Positions 1-13,100 of a stretch of DNA of 64,000 bases are shown here, piece after piece (position 1 is the stretch's first letter; the number at the start of each line of letters is the position of its first letter). The position numbers were made by a program, and so were the translations under genes. The notes under the pieces are model-generated. The model was not told the DNA's origin. It worked only from the letters and a program-made list of their open reading frames with translations, and ran no database searches. Origin of the DNA: Ostrinia nubilalis (Eukaryota; Arthropoda; Insecta; Lepidoptera; Crambidae); contig NC_087092.1 of assembly GCF_963855985.1 (NCBI RefSeq), positions 12,772,001 to 12,836,000 of the forward strand, given 5' to 3'.

Positions 1-86
1 CTAATACTCTGTACAAGGTTTTTACGGAAAAAAATATAATGAAAATCTCTACGCTAAGGCGGTACGAAGTTCGCCGGGTCAGCTAG
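1..86 (+). mobile_element. Helitron 3' end, LEP1-like
   Basis: The stretch ends in GGGTCAGCTAG followed by T. CTAG then T is the expected 3' terminus of a Helitron inserted between A and T, and a GC-rich run with hairpin potential just before it is typical of lepidopteran LEP1-type elements. The 5' part lies outside the window. It sits in an upstream intron of the CLIP-190 gene. Confidence 0.5.
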
Positions 87-690
87 TTGACAATAAAAAC
101 TATGTTAAAAAATATTTATCTTTTTTACTTATTCGTGATTATCGTGGAATCGTTTCGATATACAGTTTTCACTCCAATATACAGTTTTCACTTCAATTGA
201 TAAGACAGCAATTCATACACCCCAGACTTCACAGAACACCTCATGCCCCTGTATGTTTCTGTCGATCAGATTCTGCTTGCTTATGGTGATTGTCACGCAC
301 TGTTTGACAATTTGTTGAAAGCATGGTTTTTATAGAGAATGCACTTTACAATTACAGCAATCCATCATAGTCAAATGCAGTTTGTTATTGATATCTAGGT
401 TACCTATGTGATGAAGCGAAAGTTTGAGAGTCCGATGTAATGCAATGATATGCAAACGGGATTGCAAATGGTTTACCTCGGCCGTTGCACTTGCACACAA
501 CGGTATTCAAGGCGTGTGCACATCATAAGTGTGCGCCGAATATGGAATGCGGAGGAGACATGCATATTGCATATTCAGAAGACATTTTCAGCCGCCACTG
601 GACTTACCTACTTTCTTATTCTATTTACTTGATCTCAAAGAGAGATTATAGTAATTGTTGTTCGACTAACTCTTCGACTGTATCTTTCAG
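87..690. other. intron sequence upstream of first visible CLIP-190 exon
   Basis: AT-rich sequence ending in a polypyrimidine tract and TTTCAG acceptor at 685-690. The first visible exon begins in phase 2 of a codon, so at least one coding exon lies upstream. I found no exon here that fits; short ORFs here lack recognisable similarity. Confidence 0.6.
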
Positions 691-1193
691 ATCACAGTGT
701 CATATTGACGGAGGACACCGACAGTTTCATTATCGGCGAGCGCGTTTGGGTGGGAGGCACTAAGCCTGGCCAAATCGCTTACATTGGCGAAACACAGTTC
801 GCTCCCGGAGAATGGGCTGGAATCGTGCTCGATGACCCTATTGGTAAGAAAGCTGAAAGTCTGAGGATTTTATTAGAGGTAGTATTCGAAGAAGTTCTTC
901 AAGCAAAACTTCCTTTTCAGGGAAAAACGATGGTTCCGTAGCAGGAGTGCGATACTTTCAGTGTGCGGAAAAGCGCGGAGTTTTCTCCCGCTTGACGCGG
1001 CTGACGCGCGTGCCGCTGATCACGCACGCGCCGCACGATGCGTCGCCGGCGTCGGACGCGGGCAGCGTGTTCGAGCGCCCGCCCTCCGGCGCCGCCCGCC
1101 CGCGCCGCACGCTCTCGCCCAACGGCAGCGTGCGCAGCTTCGTCAGCAGTAAAATGAGTCAGTATCACGCCAAGACAACACATCCTAGTTCAG
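691..1193 (+). CDS. CLIP-190: CLIP-190 exons A (691-843) and B (921-1193): CAP-Gly domain 1
   Basis: Exon A reads into [17 protein letters not shown], the standard start of CLIP CAP-Gly 1, and continues through [18 protein letters not shown]. Exon B supplies the [15 protein letters not shown] signature that binds the C-terminal EEY/F of tubulin and EB1. The phase-1 junction G|GG restores GKNDG. Exon B then runs into a basic Ser/Pro-rich linker of very high GC content and ends at a GTAGAG donor. An alternative donor (AGCA|GTAAAA near 1150) is possible, but the chosen one gives the correct phase into the next exon. Confidence 0.93.
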
Positions 1194-4100
1194 GTAGAGC
1201 AATCAAATATTGATCCATGCTAATTTCCCGCAGACGCTTCGATTTCGACAACGACCAATGGAGAACTTCGACTTGGCGATCGCGTCATAGTCTCGAGCAG
1301 TAGAGGTAGCAAAGCCGGTACGCTGCGCTTCGTTGGAACCACAGATTTTGCTACTGGTGTGTGGGCGGGGGTCGAACTGGACGATCCCCTGGGAAAGAAC
1401 GATGGATCCGTGGACGGAAAGAGGTACACCTGGCGACCGTAGGTCACGTAAGTTTGTTGAAACATGTGGTAAAACCCGTATCGTTTCTAGGTACTTCGAG
1501 TGCGCCCACCGCTTCGGGCTGTTCGCGCCAATCGCGAAAGTGTCCCGATCGCCGTCGAACCGCAAACCGGGCGCGTGCGCCATCCACAGCAACGGTCGGG
1601 CGACGCCTCTGCGGCGCTCGAACTCGCGCGAGTCGCTCACGTCTCTCGGCACGTCCATCGCGTCGTCCCGCGCGGGGGTGAGGCTCGGGGTGACGTCGCT
1701 CGGCGCTCAGGTAGGCTAGCCCCGCGCGCGCTCGGCCGAGCCCCGCTCGCCGCGCTCGCCGCCGCCGCCGGCCCGCGCCCGCCCGCACCGGAGCGCGCCC
1801 AGCCTCCTGGACAAAACGCTGCTGGTGAAGCACGTCGAGCACGACCGCTGCGCCATCATCGCTCTGCCGACGCCGCGCGTGTACTACGATATCGTGTTCC
1901 GCTCGAACAATGCGAACAGTAAATGTAAAGATTTGAATCCTCGCCGTTGGGCGAGCGAGACTTTGCCGAAGTCTTGGCGGTGTTCGGAGAGCGTGTTGAG
2001 CTTTGAGAGCCGAGCGAGCGATCGCTCCAGGCGCAGCGAGTCGAGCGGCGGCAGCAGCAGCAGCGTGTCGTCTCGCGGGGTGCGACGGGCGCGGGGCGGC
2101 GGCGAGGTGGTGCGCTGGGCGGGCCGGCCGGCCGCCGTGACGAGGGCCAGCCACGGGGTCGCCGCAGCTACGGACATATACGTGGAGATGCCGCCGCCGC
2201 GCACTCACTTCTCGGGCTTCGGGAAAAGCTACCATTTCTCTTGCGTGTCGCCCTTTCAGTTCACTTACCCGTACGTCGTTTACATTTGAAGGGCAGTTAA
2301 TTCCTTCAGCTTAGTTGATATGACTTTTTATAAATCCTTTTTTTCAATCACTACTTATAACTTATTTACTTATCGATAGGATTGTTTATGCATACAATTC
2401 TGTGTTTACTCGTAGTTATAAAACTTATACAAGACATTTGCTTTGTAGGTACAAGAGTTTTATTTCAAAAAGTTCCAGAAAGGCGTGACACTCAAAAGTT
2501 ATGGTTTTCATGTAGAAGTAGCTTTTCGTTTGCATGACTGCGGTTTAAGTTTTTTTGGTCTGTAGCTGGCACCCCTTGGTTTGGCCCTTGTGTTAATTTA
2601 TATTTATTTGCATTTTATATTATTATTCTGTTTACAATTCACGTTTCATCATTTTGAGTTATATTTTTCATTTCAACGTAGGTGAATCATAAACATTTTT
2701 AAATCACTACTAGTGTGCTTTCAGGAACGCTTAATTTTTAGTCCCATATTAGTTCCAAAAGACTGCAATAGTCATATCTTATGATGTCCAACTATTATGA
2801 TTTTTGACTGTGATATTATTTTTAAGATTCTCCTATTAGAACTTATGGATTAGATCTGTAAAAACATTTATTATGTACATGTGTATATTATGTCATTAAC
2901 GAATTTCCTTCGCTATTTTAACTAATATTGCGTGTGTTTTTATTTATTTATTTATATTGTTTGGGCATGAGAGAGTTCAACTGAAACCGAAAGCTCTTAT
3001 GAAACTCCAACAAGCAAAATTATTTCGAAATATTTATTTTTATTTGTGTAAAGTATTTGTACGTATTTATATATTTTTCCGATCTGTATTTTATTCGTAT
3101 TTATAACCTATATCAAAATATAGAAAAACATTATAATACGTACGTATTTATACAGCTTATATTCTAATATCCATAGTATTTGCATTAACTTTTATTATTA
3201 GCACAGTCATAAAACATTTGCAAATTAGAGTTTGATTAGAGCTTTAAGTTTTTTTATTGGTGTTCTGATCTTCGATTTGACGAGATAAAAATATCGTATT
3301 GCAAAGCCAATTTTACGTAATCTCTTTTTTGCTGTCTCATGGCATTAGTCGAAGATTGGATTTATTTGTGTACACGGCCAAAACAAATTGGGAGTGTACA
3401 CAAGTTTAGTATCGCTATTCGGTGTAGCTGTATAAGCGGTGTTCCTAATGCCTATTAGGAACCAAAATGCCGCAGTGCAGTTGGGAGCGGGCTAACGTTT
3501 GCAATCTGCCGTAAGCTCGAACTTTCTTCATAGATATTCCTTAACTTCTATATAATTTCTGATCGGAATTCAGATCAGATTTAACTTTGCGAGTAAGCTC
3601 CTATTTTGAGACGACATTCAAAACTAGATTTAAACTCGAGCGTAGATTCGAGCCTGTCCTGTGAGTTGAATTTGATTTTATTATTTGAATTATTTCAAAG
3701 CTACAAGATTAAATCGAGCTCACGGTAGACAAAGGCTGCCTACTTACCAAAGCAAAGTATGCCAGTTTTGTAAAATTTTATTAACTAAGTAAGAGTGATG
3801 CTCTTCTAAGATTCGGAATGGAATTTGAACAAAATTACCATCAGAATTCATGTTTAGCATTGGTGGTTAGGCAGCCTAGCGCCAGTTTTCCAGGAATGAT
3901 TTCCGTTACCGTCAATTCAAAGGGAATATTTCCTTGGAAAACTGGCTTCAAACACCAGCCTTCTCCCAACCGTAAGAGTAGTAAGCGCCACGTTAAAGTT
4001 TTATCGAGGCATTTTAAAATGTCTAAAATTACCTATCGATAAGATTTTATCGTGGCGAACATCCTAACTGGAAGCGAGTGAGTGCGTTAACGCGTGTTGT

Positions 4101-7100
4101 TTGCCCCTCATGTTTTTGCGCATTTGCACTGTCACTAACGGCACGGCGGCAGCGAGTCGGTGGTCCTCGCGCCTCATCCACCCCGGTCTCCGCGAAGAAC
4201 GCCCTACAGGTACGTTATCCCACGATCGCAGCGCGGTAGGCTGGCTCGCTCGCACGTGTGTCGTACGTCAAAAATCACGTTACGAACATTTTCCGTGGGG
4301 AACGTCACGGTTAATTTGACGCGCGTTTTTGTCCTGGTGACAGGGATCGGACACTATACACTAATAATCCCTAAGTCTGCTAAAATGAAGATGTATGTAA
4401 GACTGACTCTACTTTTATATGTTTTGAAATCTTTTTTTTTTTAATCGTTCAGTCAGTTCACTTTGAAAACACAAACCTAAAAGTGAGATCAAGCGATAGT
4501 ATTTCCATATTAAATTATACTTTTTTATAATCTCAATTTATTCACTGGTGAGTGGTGTTCGATCCCTTATTCAAACTACTTCAAACAAAGTTGAAGAAGT
4601 TGTCAAATTGTCCGGCTAGTTCACACAGCAAATGTTCAATGTTTTTGAAGTTCAGCACACGTTTGACGCAAGAGTCGCCATCGCGCTGTCGGCAAAGGGG
4701 CTAACATTCTTTGACTGTTACGTCTGCTTCAGCAGATTGATTTAACGTTTACTAATGGACACGAGCAACGAATATAAAATTACCTTTTTTGTTTTTCGAC
4801 ATTGAATTTTGTAACAAACTAAACTCTAACAGAATTTCGTTTTAAGAATTTAATGTTATTTATTCAACAGGAATTTGTTACAGAGATACATAGCAAAGAT
4901 CTAAAAAAGAACCCGTTTAGCGGGCGCTTTTCTAGATCTTTGTTAGAAACAGGTTTCCTAAGACAATAAACTTGTCAATAATAAAGACGCACTGTTTTAG
5001 TACAAAATACCAACAACTATTTTTATAATCATGTTCCACAATATACCTTATAGACACTCAAAATCACTGTATAATTTTATATCCGAAAATGCTTAGTTAT
5101 ACCAGATGCAGAACTGTGATAATGTTTGATTTTATATCATTATTTATTATTTATTCCCAGAAATTATTTAGATTTATACTTGTTTTGATGGAATCAATGT
5201 TTTACTTACATTCTTTTTGTAATTAATATTTCTTTCTTTGTTAATTTTAAACATCCAGTGCCTGTAAGTTGTAATGATAATATTCATTAATGTAAGTTCG
5301 ACTCAGAAACAATCATTCCCTTGCTTTATATTAGATTTTCCACGTAATCTTAAGTGTAATTTACTTAACGAACTTTTAGTATGAGTAACATAGGTTTAGA
5401 TTAGTTCGTAATGATGTATGACTGTAAATTAATTTAATAAAATGGATGACAGGAGTCAAATAAATGTTCTTATTGCCTTGTATTATTACCCTTCCTTGTC
5501 CGTTTCCTAAATTGGATAATTAATAAAGTATTATAATTAATTGTGTGGTTGTTTTATTGCACTAACGCTGTAAATTAGCTTGGAGCATGTTTTATAAATT
5601 AGCTGGACTTGTATTAACATGAAAATCCCATCCTCTCTCTTTGTTGAATGTGTGGACAGTAAAATACAAACCCGTGTCAAGGATAATAAATCTTTTTGAA
5701 TAAGAAGTAAGGAATTGTTGTTGAGAGGCGTAATCCCAATTTTCATGTTAATGCAGTCATATGTATATGGGCAGGAAAATACGTATCTTGCGAGTGGGAG
5801 TATATTTGAACTTGAATATGGTTTTGGTGGTGATGATTTTGGTAATTTGCAAGAATTAAAGCACAATATGGTTGAGGAATGCAATAAAGCCTACACAAAA
5901 TATTTTAACGAAGTAGGTAGTCATTGGTGATCAATTAGGTACATTCATTCTGAGGAATCAATGGTTTGCAAAATTTAACGAATAATTTAAGGCGGGGTGG
6001 TAGCAAAAATTAATGATTCAGTTTTGATCTAACCGTTCTTAGAGGCATTGATTGAAAAGGGTACGACACTTTTCCGGCCACACAGAGAGCTAAGTCAACA
6101 CAAAAACTCTATAGAGTACTTAAATTTCCTTCTAGGAAAACTTAATGGTGGTCTCGGACCACTTTCCCAAATACATATTAACTTGTTTTTAGAAATCAAT
6201 CAAGCATCAAAGTTTTATGCATTTATTTTTGAGACTACTCAATGTACGATTACCGCAGACTTGCAGTACCGTACTTACTGCCGTACCTAGTGCTAAAAAT
6301 ATTCATGATAGTTTGTATTTTATCACAAGAAAAGTTTTTTTTTAATATAAGAGTAAATTTTCCGGGAAAACATCATTGGTTTTTCAATTTAGAATCTTTA
6401 CTCGCATACCAATTAATAAATTATACATACATACATAGGTACTGTCTGTACCTGTAATACCTGCTACACGAGCTCCTGACTGGAGGTAATCTAAGGTGTG
6501 TACTATGCGCAGACTCAACGACTCCGTACGCCCGTTAGATCCTTATTACATGGTAATAAGCTCGCTTTAATTAGGCAAACGTCGCCGGCAATTGAAAATT
6601 GTAGTCTAGTCGGGAGAATCGATCCAGTTCGCGCGTTGAAGTTACAGTATGGTAGACTGTAGAGAAATATTTATGAATACTTTATCCATTAGAGCAGAAA
6701 CATATTACAAATATTATTGAGCCACTCAAATGCGATTTAATGAGGTTTTAATATGACAGAATAAATAAAATTTTATTAGACAAATTGCAATGAATAAATT
6801 CATTTGTATTCAATGAATTTAATCAACCAAATAGGTTTATTCAGTTAAATTGGTAGACTGTCGTTAGAAATCTAGGCGACGAGTTAGTCAGTCTTCTCAA
6901 TATTTGAGTAGTTAAGTGGGAATTTGGCTAGTTAACAAGCAGACAAGGTCTCCGTTTGCGTAGTACGGAGTGAAATAGCAGTAATTTTGGGTTACCTCCG
7001 CCAATTCCAACCGGCTGTATCCTGCCTCCTTCCTTGCCATTGCCAATTCAGTCCCCCTACCTACAGACAGCGGTATGTTTAGCATTCCAGACAATGGAAC

Positions 7101-10100
7101 GATCGGGGAAATTTGATATTTATTGGGAATAATATTATGGAGACAGGTTTTAGGAACTAGTAGAACAAGATTTTATTAGTTTACACTATCAAGTATGAAA
7201 AAACTATTTAATAACGGTCTGTAGATCATTAGTCATCTAAGATAAATTCAAAGGATTTAAAAATAGAAATAGATTCAATAAAATTATCATATAACAGCCT
7301 TGTTGTTATCTTGATTTAGCTACAATATACACTCAAAGAAGGTGTTCTAGCTCAATAATAAGATTAGAATTAATTAATTACCGGAGTCGAGAAGTAAGTT
7401 GAATCATAGTCTGAGACTTATTGATTCACCGCCTTGATGCCGCGTAATTGCGCAATATAAACATCTTTAGGTAATGTTGTTATGAACTAAAAGGAAACTG
7501 AATTAATATGTTTCACACGCATGAAGTAGAAGGGCATATAATTACTTGTTTTGGAAATTCGTCACATTATGTCATATAACACCGGAATCATTAGTTATGG
7601 ACGAAATAAGTACTTACATATCTACCAACTTAGCAACCACAATAGCTCTTTCATCGGTCCGGGGACATTCTTAGCTACTAAGGTTGGTAGAGTCAGTCAG
7701 ACAAGAAAAAGAAATTGGAGTAAAATTAAATACCCATCCTATTTTTAGCACAGACAACATTACCTAACTGGTAAAAATGTAGAGATAGATGTCTATCTAG
7801 ATACATCTCTCTCTCATCTGGAACTAAAATCAACTGAAATGGCAACGTAAATAAACTGGAGTTGCAAACCCCTTTATTTCATAGGATGTTAAATGTCGAT
7901 ACTGAATATAGGTCAACTAAAATAGAATTCTAGAAGTCAGTACATACATGTTATTACCAGCGAAACATCATCGCTGCAGCGAAATCGAAAACCTTCGCTT
8001 TTCCGCACTGATGTGAAAATCGCCCTTTCACTGAAAGAATATCAAACTGAAAGTACATATCAATTACCAACTTTATCCATGAGCGAGTATGATAGTACCT
8101 ACATAGCCTTGCCCGTACCGCCCTTGGAATTTAAGTAACATACCAGAATAGAACAACACAATTTGACCGTAACCTAGGAAGGTAAATCGATACGCATTGT
8201 AGGTGAAAGTGACCTTTATAAAAGTTTTTGTTTTTATTTATTTGCTTACGTAACGAAAGTAGTAGGTAATTAAGTAATTACTAGTTTTTACTTTTTGCCC
8301 GCGGCTTCGTCCGCGTAGATTTCGATCTGTCATAGAAAGTCTAAGAGTAGGCGCACACCGTTGATTTTTAGTTGGCCGATAGTTGTGCCCGATTTTAATT
8401 TGTATGAAGGATCGGCCAAATCGAATCGGCGTAGTGTGCGCACTGCCAAACATGCCCATACTGATCAACTGCCCGACTAAACTATCGGCCGACGAAAAAT
8501 CAACGGTGTGCGCCTACTCTAATGACCTCTGATCAAAAACAATAGTTTTAATATTACAATCAAGACACTAATTAAATACCAAAAGCATTTAGTTGACATA
8601 ATAATATGTATGTAAGATCTTATTACAAATATTCTAGTGTATTTTCACCAAGATCGTGCTTATATTTCTCTATTAAAATTAATTAAAATTGGTTCGGTGG
8701 TTAACATGTGAAAAGTTATGTAGAGTTATAAATTATAATTATCATGGACGTAAAAAGTCTACGCGTTTAGTAGAAGGAAGCAGTTAATTTTACAGAGAGT
8801 GCGGTTCATATAATGCCATAATAATAATGTAGGAAGCTAATGTGAAATTTCCTACAACATGTCATCAGCGCAAGTAATTCAGTAAAAATTATACCTCGAG
8901 CTCAACTAAGGTGGCGATAGGAATATCTACGAGTACAACAGAATGTATTCTTCAAACTTCTGAAAGTAATAGTGTTTCTAATAAAAAACAAATACAGTAA
9001 GCAGTAAGGGCTTTAGTTCTGTCTTTAACTAATGTACCAAAATAAATGTTAAGTTTTTAACCAGCAGTTCATCTAATTAAACTATTGCTACTTTTTAGGG
9101 GGTCATGAAAAACGCTTTTCGTTCAACCCAACCTTATATTTTATTAGTAACCAGAGGTGCGATTGTGTAAAGTTGTTCATGGATGGACAATGAATACAAT
9201 TGATCATCGATCGTATATCTAAATTCGAATTGTGTAATTTTGTCCATTCCATGAAGACCGAAAAGTGACCGGTCGTATATAATCGTTTCATGGATTTGCG
9301 TTTTATTAATGAAAATCATTCGCTAAAACTCATTATTTTTTAACAAATAACAAATGAAATCCATGTTCAAATGCAGTTTTTTTTAATAAAATTTTATGAT
9401 TGCACCTTAATAACATACTTTTATTCATAAAAACATTGAATTCGAATTAAAAATTTACCTCTGCAAATCATATAACCAAACGCATAGAACGAATGAAATA
9501 CGAGTTCCACTACCCGCCCCCAGGTGGCATACATACTTTAAGGCTAGGCAGGCTAAGTTGAATACTACTCTACAATAGGTGGCGTTAATGGACTACGAAA
9601 AACGACGTGAAATGCTTACTTCTTTTTATTTATTTATACTTTAATGCCAAAATTTTAACCTAAGGCGAACTTAATCTCACATTTAATAAATTATACATAA
9701 ATAAGTGTTTTGAGAAGTAGTATTTTAATCTATGTTCTGTGAATGACAAGTGTTATCTGTCAAGTGTCAAAAAACTTGAAAAACTTTTACGAAGTTTTTG
9801 AATTATGTTAAATTTGTTTATAAACCCAAGTAAGTATAGATTATTACACTAAATTAAGGCATTCTATCAAAAATGAAAACAACCCAAGTTTCAATAACTA
9901 CTCCTGTAACTTTGGTTTCTTCATATCAAATAATCAATTTCATTTTCAGTGCCAAAGGCAAGAATAATTGCCCACGCCTGATGGAGACCCAGCTAAATAA
10001 TGTAGTAACAGCGCGTGGTCGTGTGATGAGGGCTCCTTGACTTGAGTTCTGGCGCAACACGTCCTGGGCACTAAACAAGATTGGGGATGGGACGTCTAAA

Positions 10101-13100
10101 GAGGTGCAAGCCTGGAAAACGGTAAGGCCTATTTTATTGACATTAACCAATAAACTGTTCAACATACTTACACAACATAACATTATTATGACTCTTATAA
10201 TGCGAACAGCTAGGGACTGGAATTTGTTGCCTGCTGCTGTCTTTCCCGAAGACTATAATCCGGGTGTTTACAAGGCGAGAGTGAATAGGCACTTACAGCG
10301 CAGATATGTACCATCCTAGACTGCATCCCACTTAACACTTGGTGCGATTGTGGTCAAATACCTGCCTCGTTATGCATAAAAAAAACAGTGACTAAGATTT
10401 ATCACAATTTTTCAGCCACATTCTAGCTAGCAGCTAACATGTTTTTTTTGTTTCTCATTGCAGCTCTCATCTTGTTCTACAGCGCCTGCACCTGTCCTAC
10501 CATCTACCAGTGTTGGAACTCTTCGAAGTGTATTAATGATTATTATTTTAGTAACCATAAAAGTTTAAAACAATACATTTTATTGCATAATTATTTGTTA
10601 GAAAAAACGACAAGTACAAATGAGTAGAGAGGCTGTTGATTTTTCATGGTTATTTTATATCTTGTTGATTGTTCCAAAAAAAAACTAAGTTTTCAAGAAT
10701 GCTGTGATTAAAGTACCCATAGTATTATATTTAAAATGAAAACTTAGTTTGTAAAGAGACGAAGGCTGACCACAAAAGAAGTACTTATAGCTGTTTGTGT
10801 CTGTGTAAAGAATTTAAATAAAAAGATGTGTATATTTAAACAGTTTTCTTTATTTTATTAGTCATTTATTCCTGTAAATAAGCCCACACAGGGCACTTAT
10901 GTCCCAACATAACTTTACCCTACCACTTTGGCAGTATTGTGGGTTAAGGCTGATTAAAACGTGTTATGTAGATAAGTAGGTACCTACCTAACTACTTTAT
11001 TGACTTATTTTAAGTAATTAATTGCGTAGTAGTATAGTACAAAACTTAGTAGTAAGTTTCAAGTCAAAATTTAGATTGTGCTTGTGTTTTAAGTACGTGC
11101 AATTTAATCACGTAAAATTAAATGAAAAACACTTATCTACTTAACACGTGTAACTCAGCTTTTAGTGCTATAGTTGTTGATGAAAAAGAACTCTTGTGTC
11201 TCACTAAAACTTATTTCCATTAACACCAAGCACTCACCGCTTACCACACTTTATCTTTCAAAGAAATAAATTAACAATTTGCATACGAGGACGAGGATAG
11301 AATTACACCTCTATGAGAATTTATACGATTATCATGAGTTACGAGTCACCGCAATCATTTGACATTAGCAATGGGCTCATGAAACTTAGACAATTCGAAT
11401 TTTCTGTCAAAATCATATTCATCATTCACTCATCGTATAAAATTACGATCAAATCGTTATCATATCGTTATCGTTTTATGAACTCCTTACACAATTAGAA
11501 TTAGCCGTTTGACACATCATAACGTACGTTATGAACTGTCAAATGAATACGATTGCCTTAGACAATCGCACCACAGGTTAGTTTAATGTACATCTCTTTA
11601 CTCTACCTATATCTATACTTTGAAACAAGTAGAGGAGACCGGGGCTGAAAGTGCCGGGGGTAAATTGTTCCGATGCAAAATATCTCGACAACAGAAAGAA
11701 TTAGATATGTGATCGTATTATGTCGCATGTGGCCAACTGTTAGGCATTATACGAAATAATACGATCACATATCTAATTCTTTCTGTTGTCGAGATATTTT
11801 GCATCGGAACAATTTACCCCCGGCACTTTCAGCCCCGGTCTCCCCTACCTAATGAAGATCCCAAGATGTAGTCCGAGCGTCCAGTATATTGGTTACCACT
11901 AATGAACTCAATCCCATATAGAACAGAAGTTTTGTTTGACTGGACGACTAGAAATGAATATCACGTAAGAAGTTGCTAAATTAGTAATAAGTAGAGTTAG
12001 TTATGCTGGGGTCGTCGCTTAAGTATTCTGTACGCGTATTCCTCTGTTTTCTCTATGGATAATGATATTATAGAGCCTATGATTTTGTTCTATACATATC
12101 CATACTAAGTATACCATAATAAATGTGAAAGTAAGTAACTCGGTCTATTCCGTGTTCACGCTTAAATTACGGAACCAATTTTGATGGATTTTAGGCATAC
12201 CTACTTGAAGATAGATGGGGCCAAGAATAAGATGGATTACATTTTTAACGTCAAAAATAAGTCTTACAGGGGATGAAATTTTGCACCATCTGTCTCTATA
12301 AAAATCGGCACAGCTCTGGTTATGCATTAAAATGTAACAGATCGAAGAATTCCTTTCGAATTGAAGTACCTACCTTCTTCCTACCTCTAATTATAGTAAT
12401 TATGGATTAAAATATGGAATTTATGGATAAGGTTGTGGTTTTTGAAAATATTGTTTGTTATTCTACATTTACGGAATAGCTCATCCAATTGCCAGCGAAG
12501 CCGACCTTGGCAGCGGTTCAGCTGTGATCGATTCGGCGCGACGAATACAGCTGACCACGGCCGGCACTAATCCCTAAACTGTATTCAACAAAATGAAACC
12601 TTCGACATTCCACACTGCGCCATCTAGTCCTAAACCAAGCAAAGCTTGTACACTGATACTTATTCACCTAGAGACTCCAGTTACTTTCGCTATTTCACTA
12701 AATTATCTTCTGAACGATTCAGCATCATTCGGTAACTAAATAGATAATGATAATTATTACCTTAATTAATGTCATTCAAATATTTCTTATTATAATCAGT
12801 CAGTCAAACTTATTTCAACCGATTCTGGATCGCCGAAGATTGGATAAGGGAATCGAATTGAATCGATAGTAAATGGTGGCTTATTATAACAAAAATGCAT
12901 GCAGGGTTGCTTAATAAACACATACTATGCATTAAGATTATCTTATAGCTAATGCTGACCTGCGACAACTCTACATTGCTGCAGCAAGCTATGGACATCC
13001 TTTGCAAGAAGATACAACATTCAAGATAATGGTGAAATCTGAAGAAAACTTTTTTATATTACTTGGATTTTTAAGAACCTGAAAGTATACAGGATTTTGG

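Noticed and set aside
1444..2235. 263-codon ORF on the minus strand over GC-rich DNA
   Set aside because: It is antisense to CLIP-190 exon D, whose plus-strand reading is certain, and is low-complexity Arg/Ala/Pro sequence typical of GC-rich shadow frames.
5715..5930. 71-codon ORF with a hydrophobic N-terminus resembling a secreted peptide
   Set aside because: Starts at TTG, lies alone in an AT-rich intron, and shows no family similarity or splice context that I can recognise.
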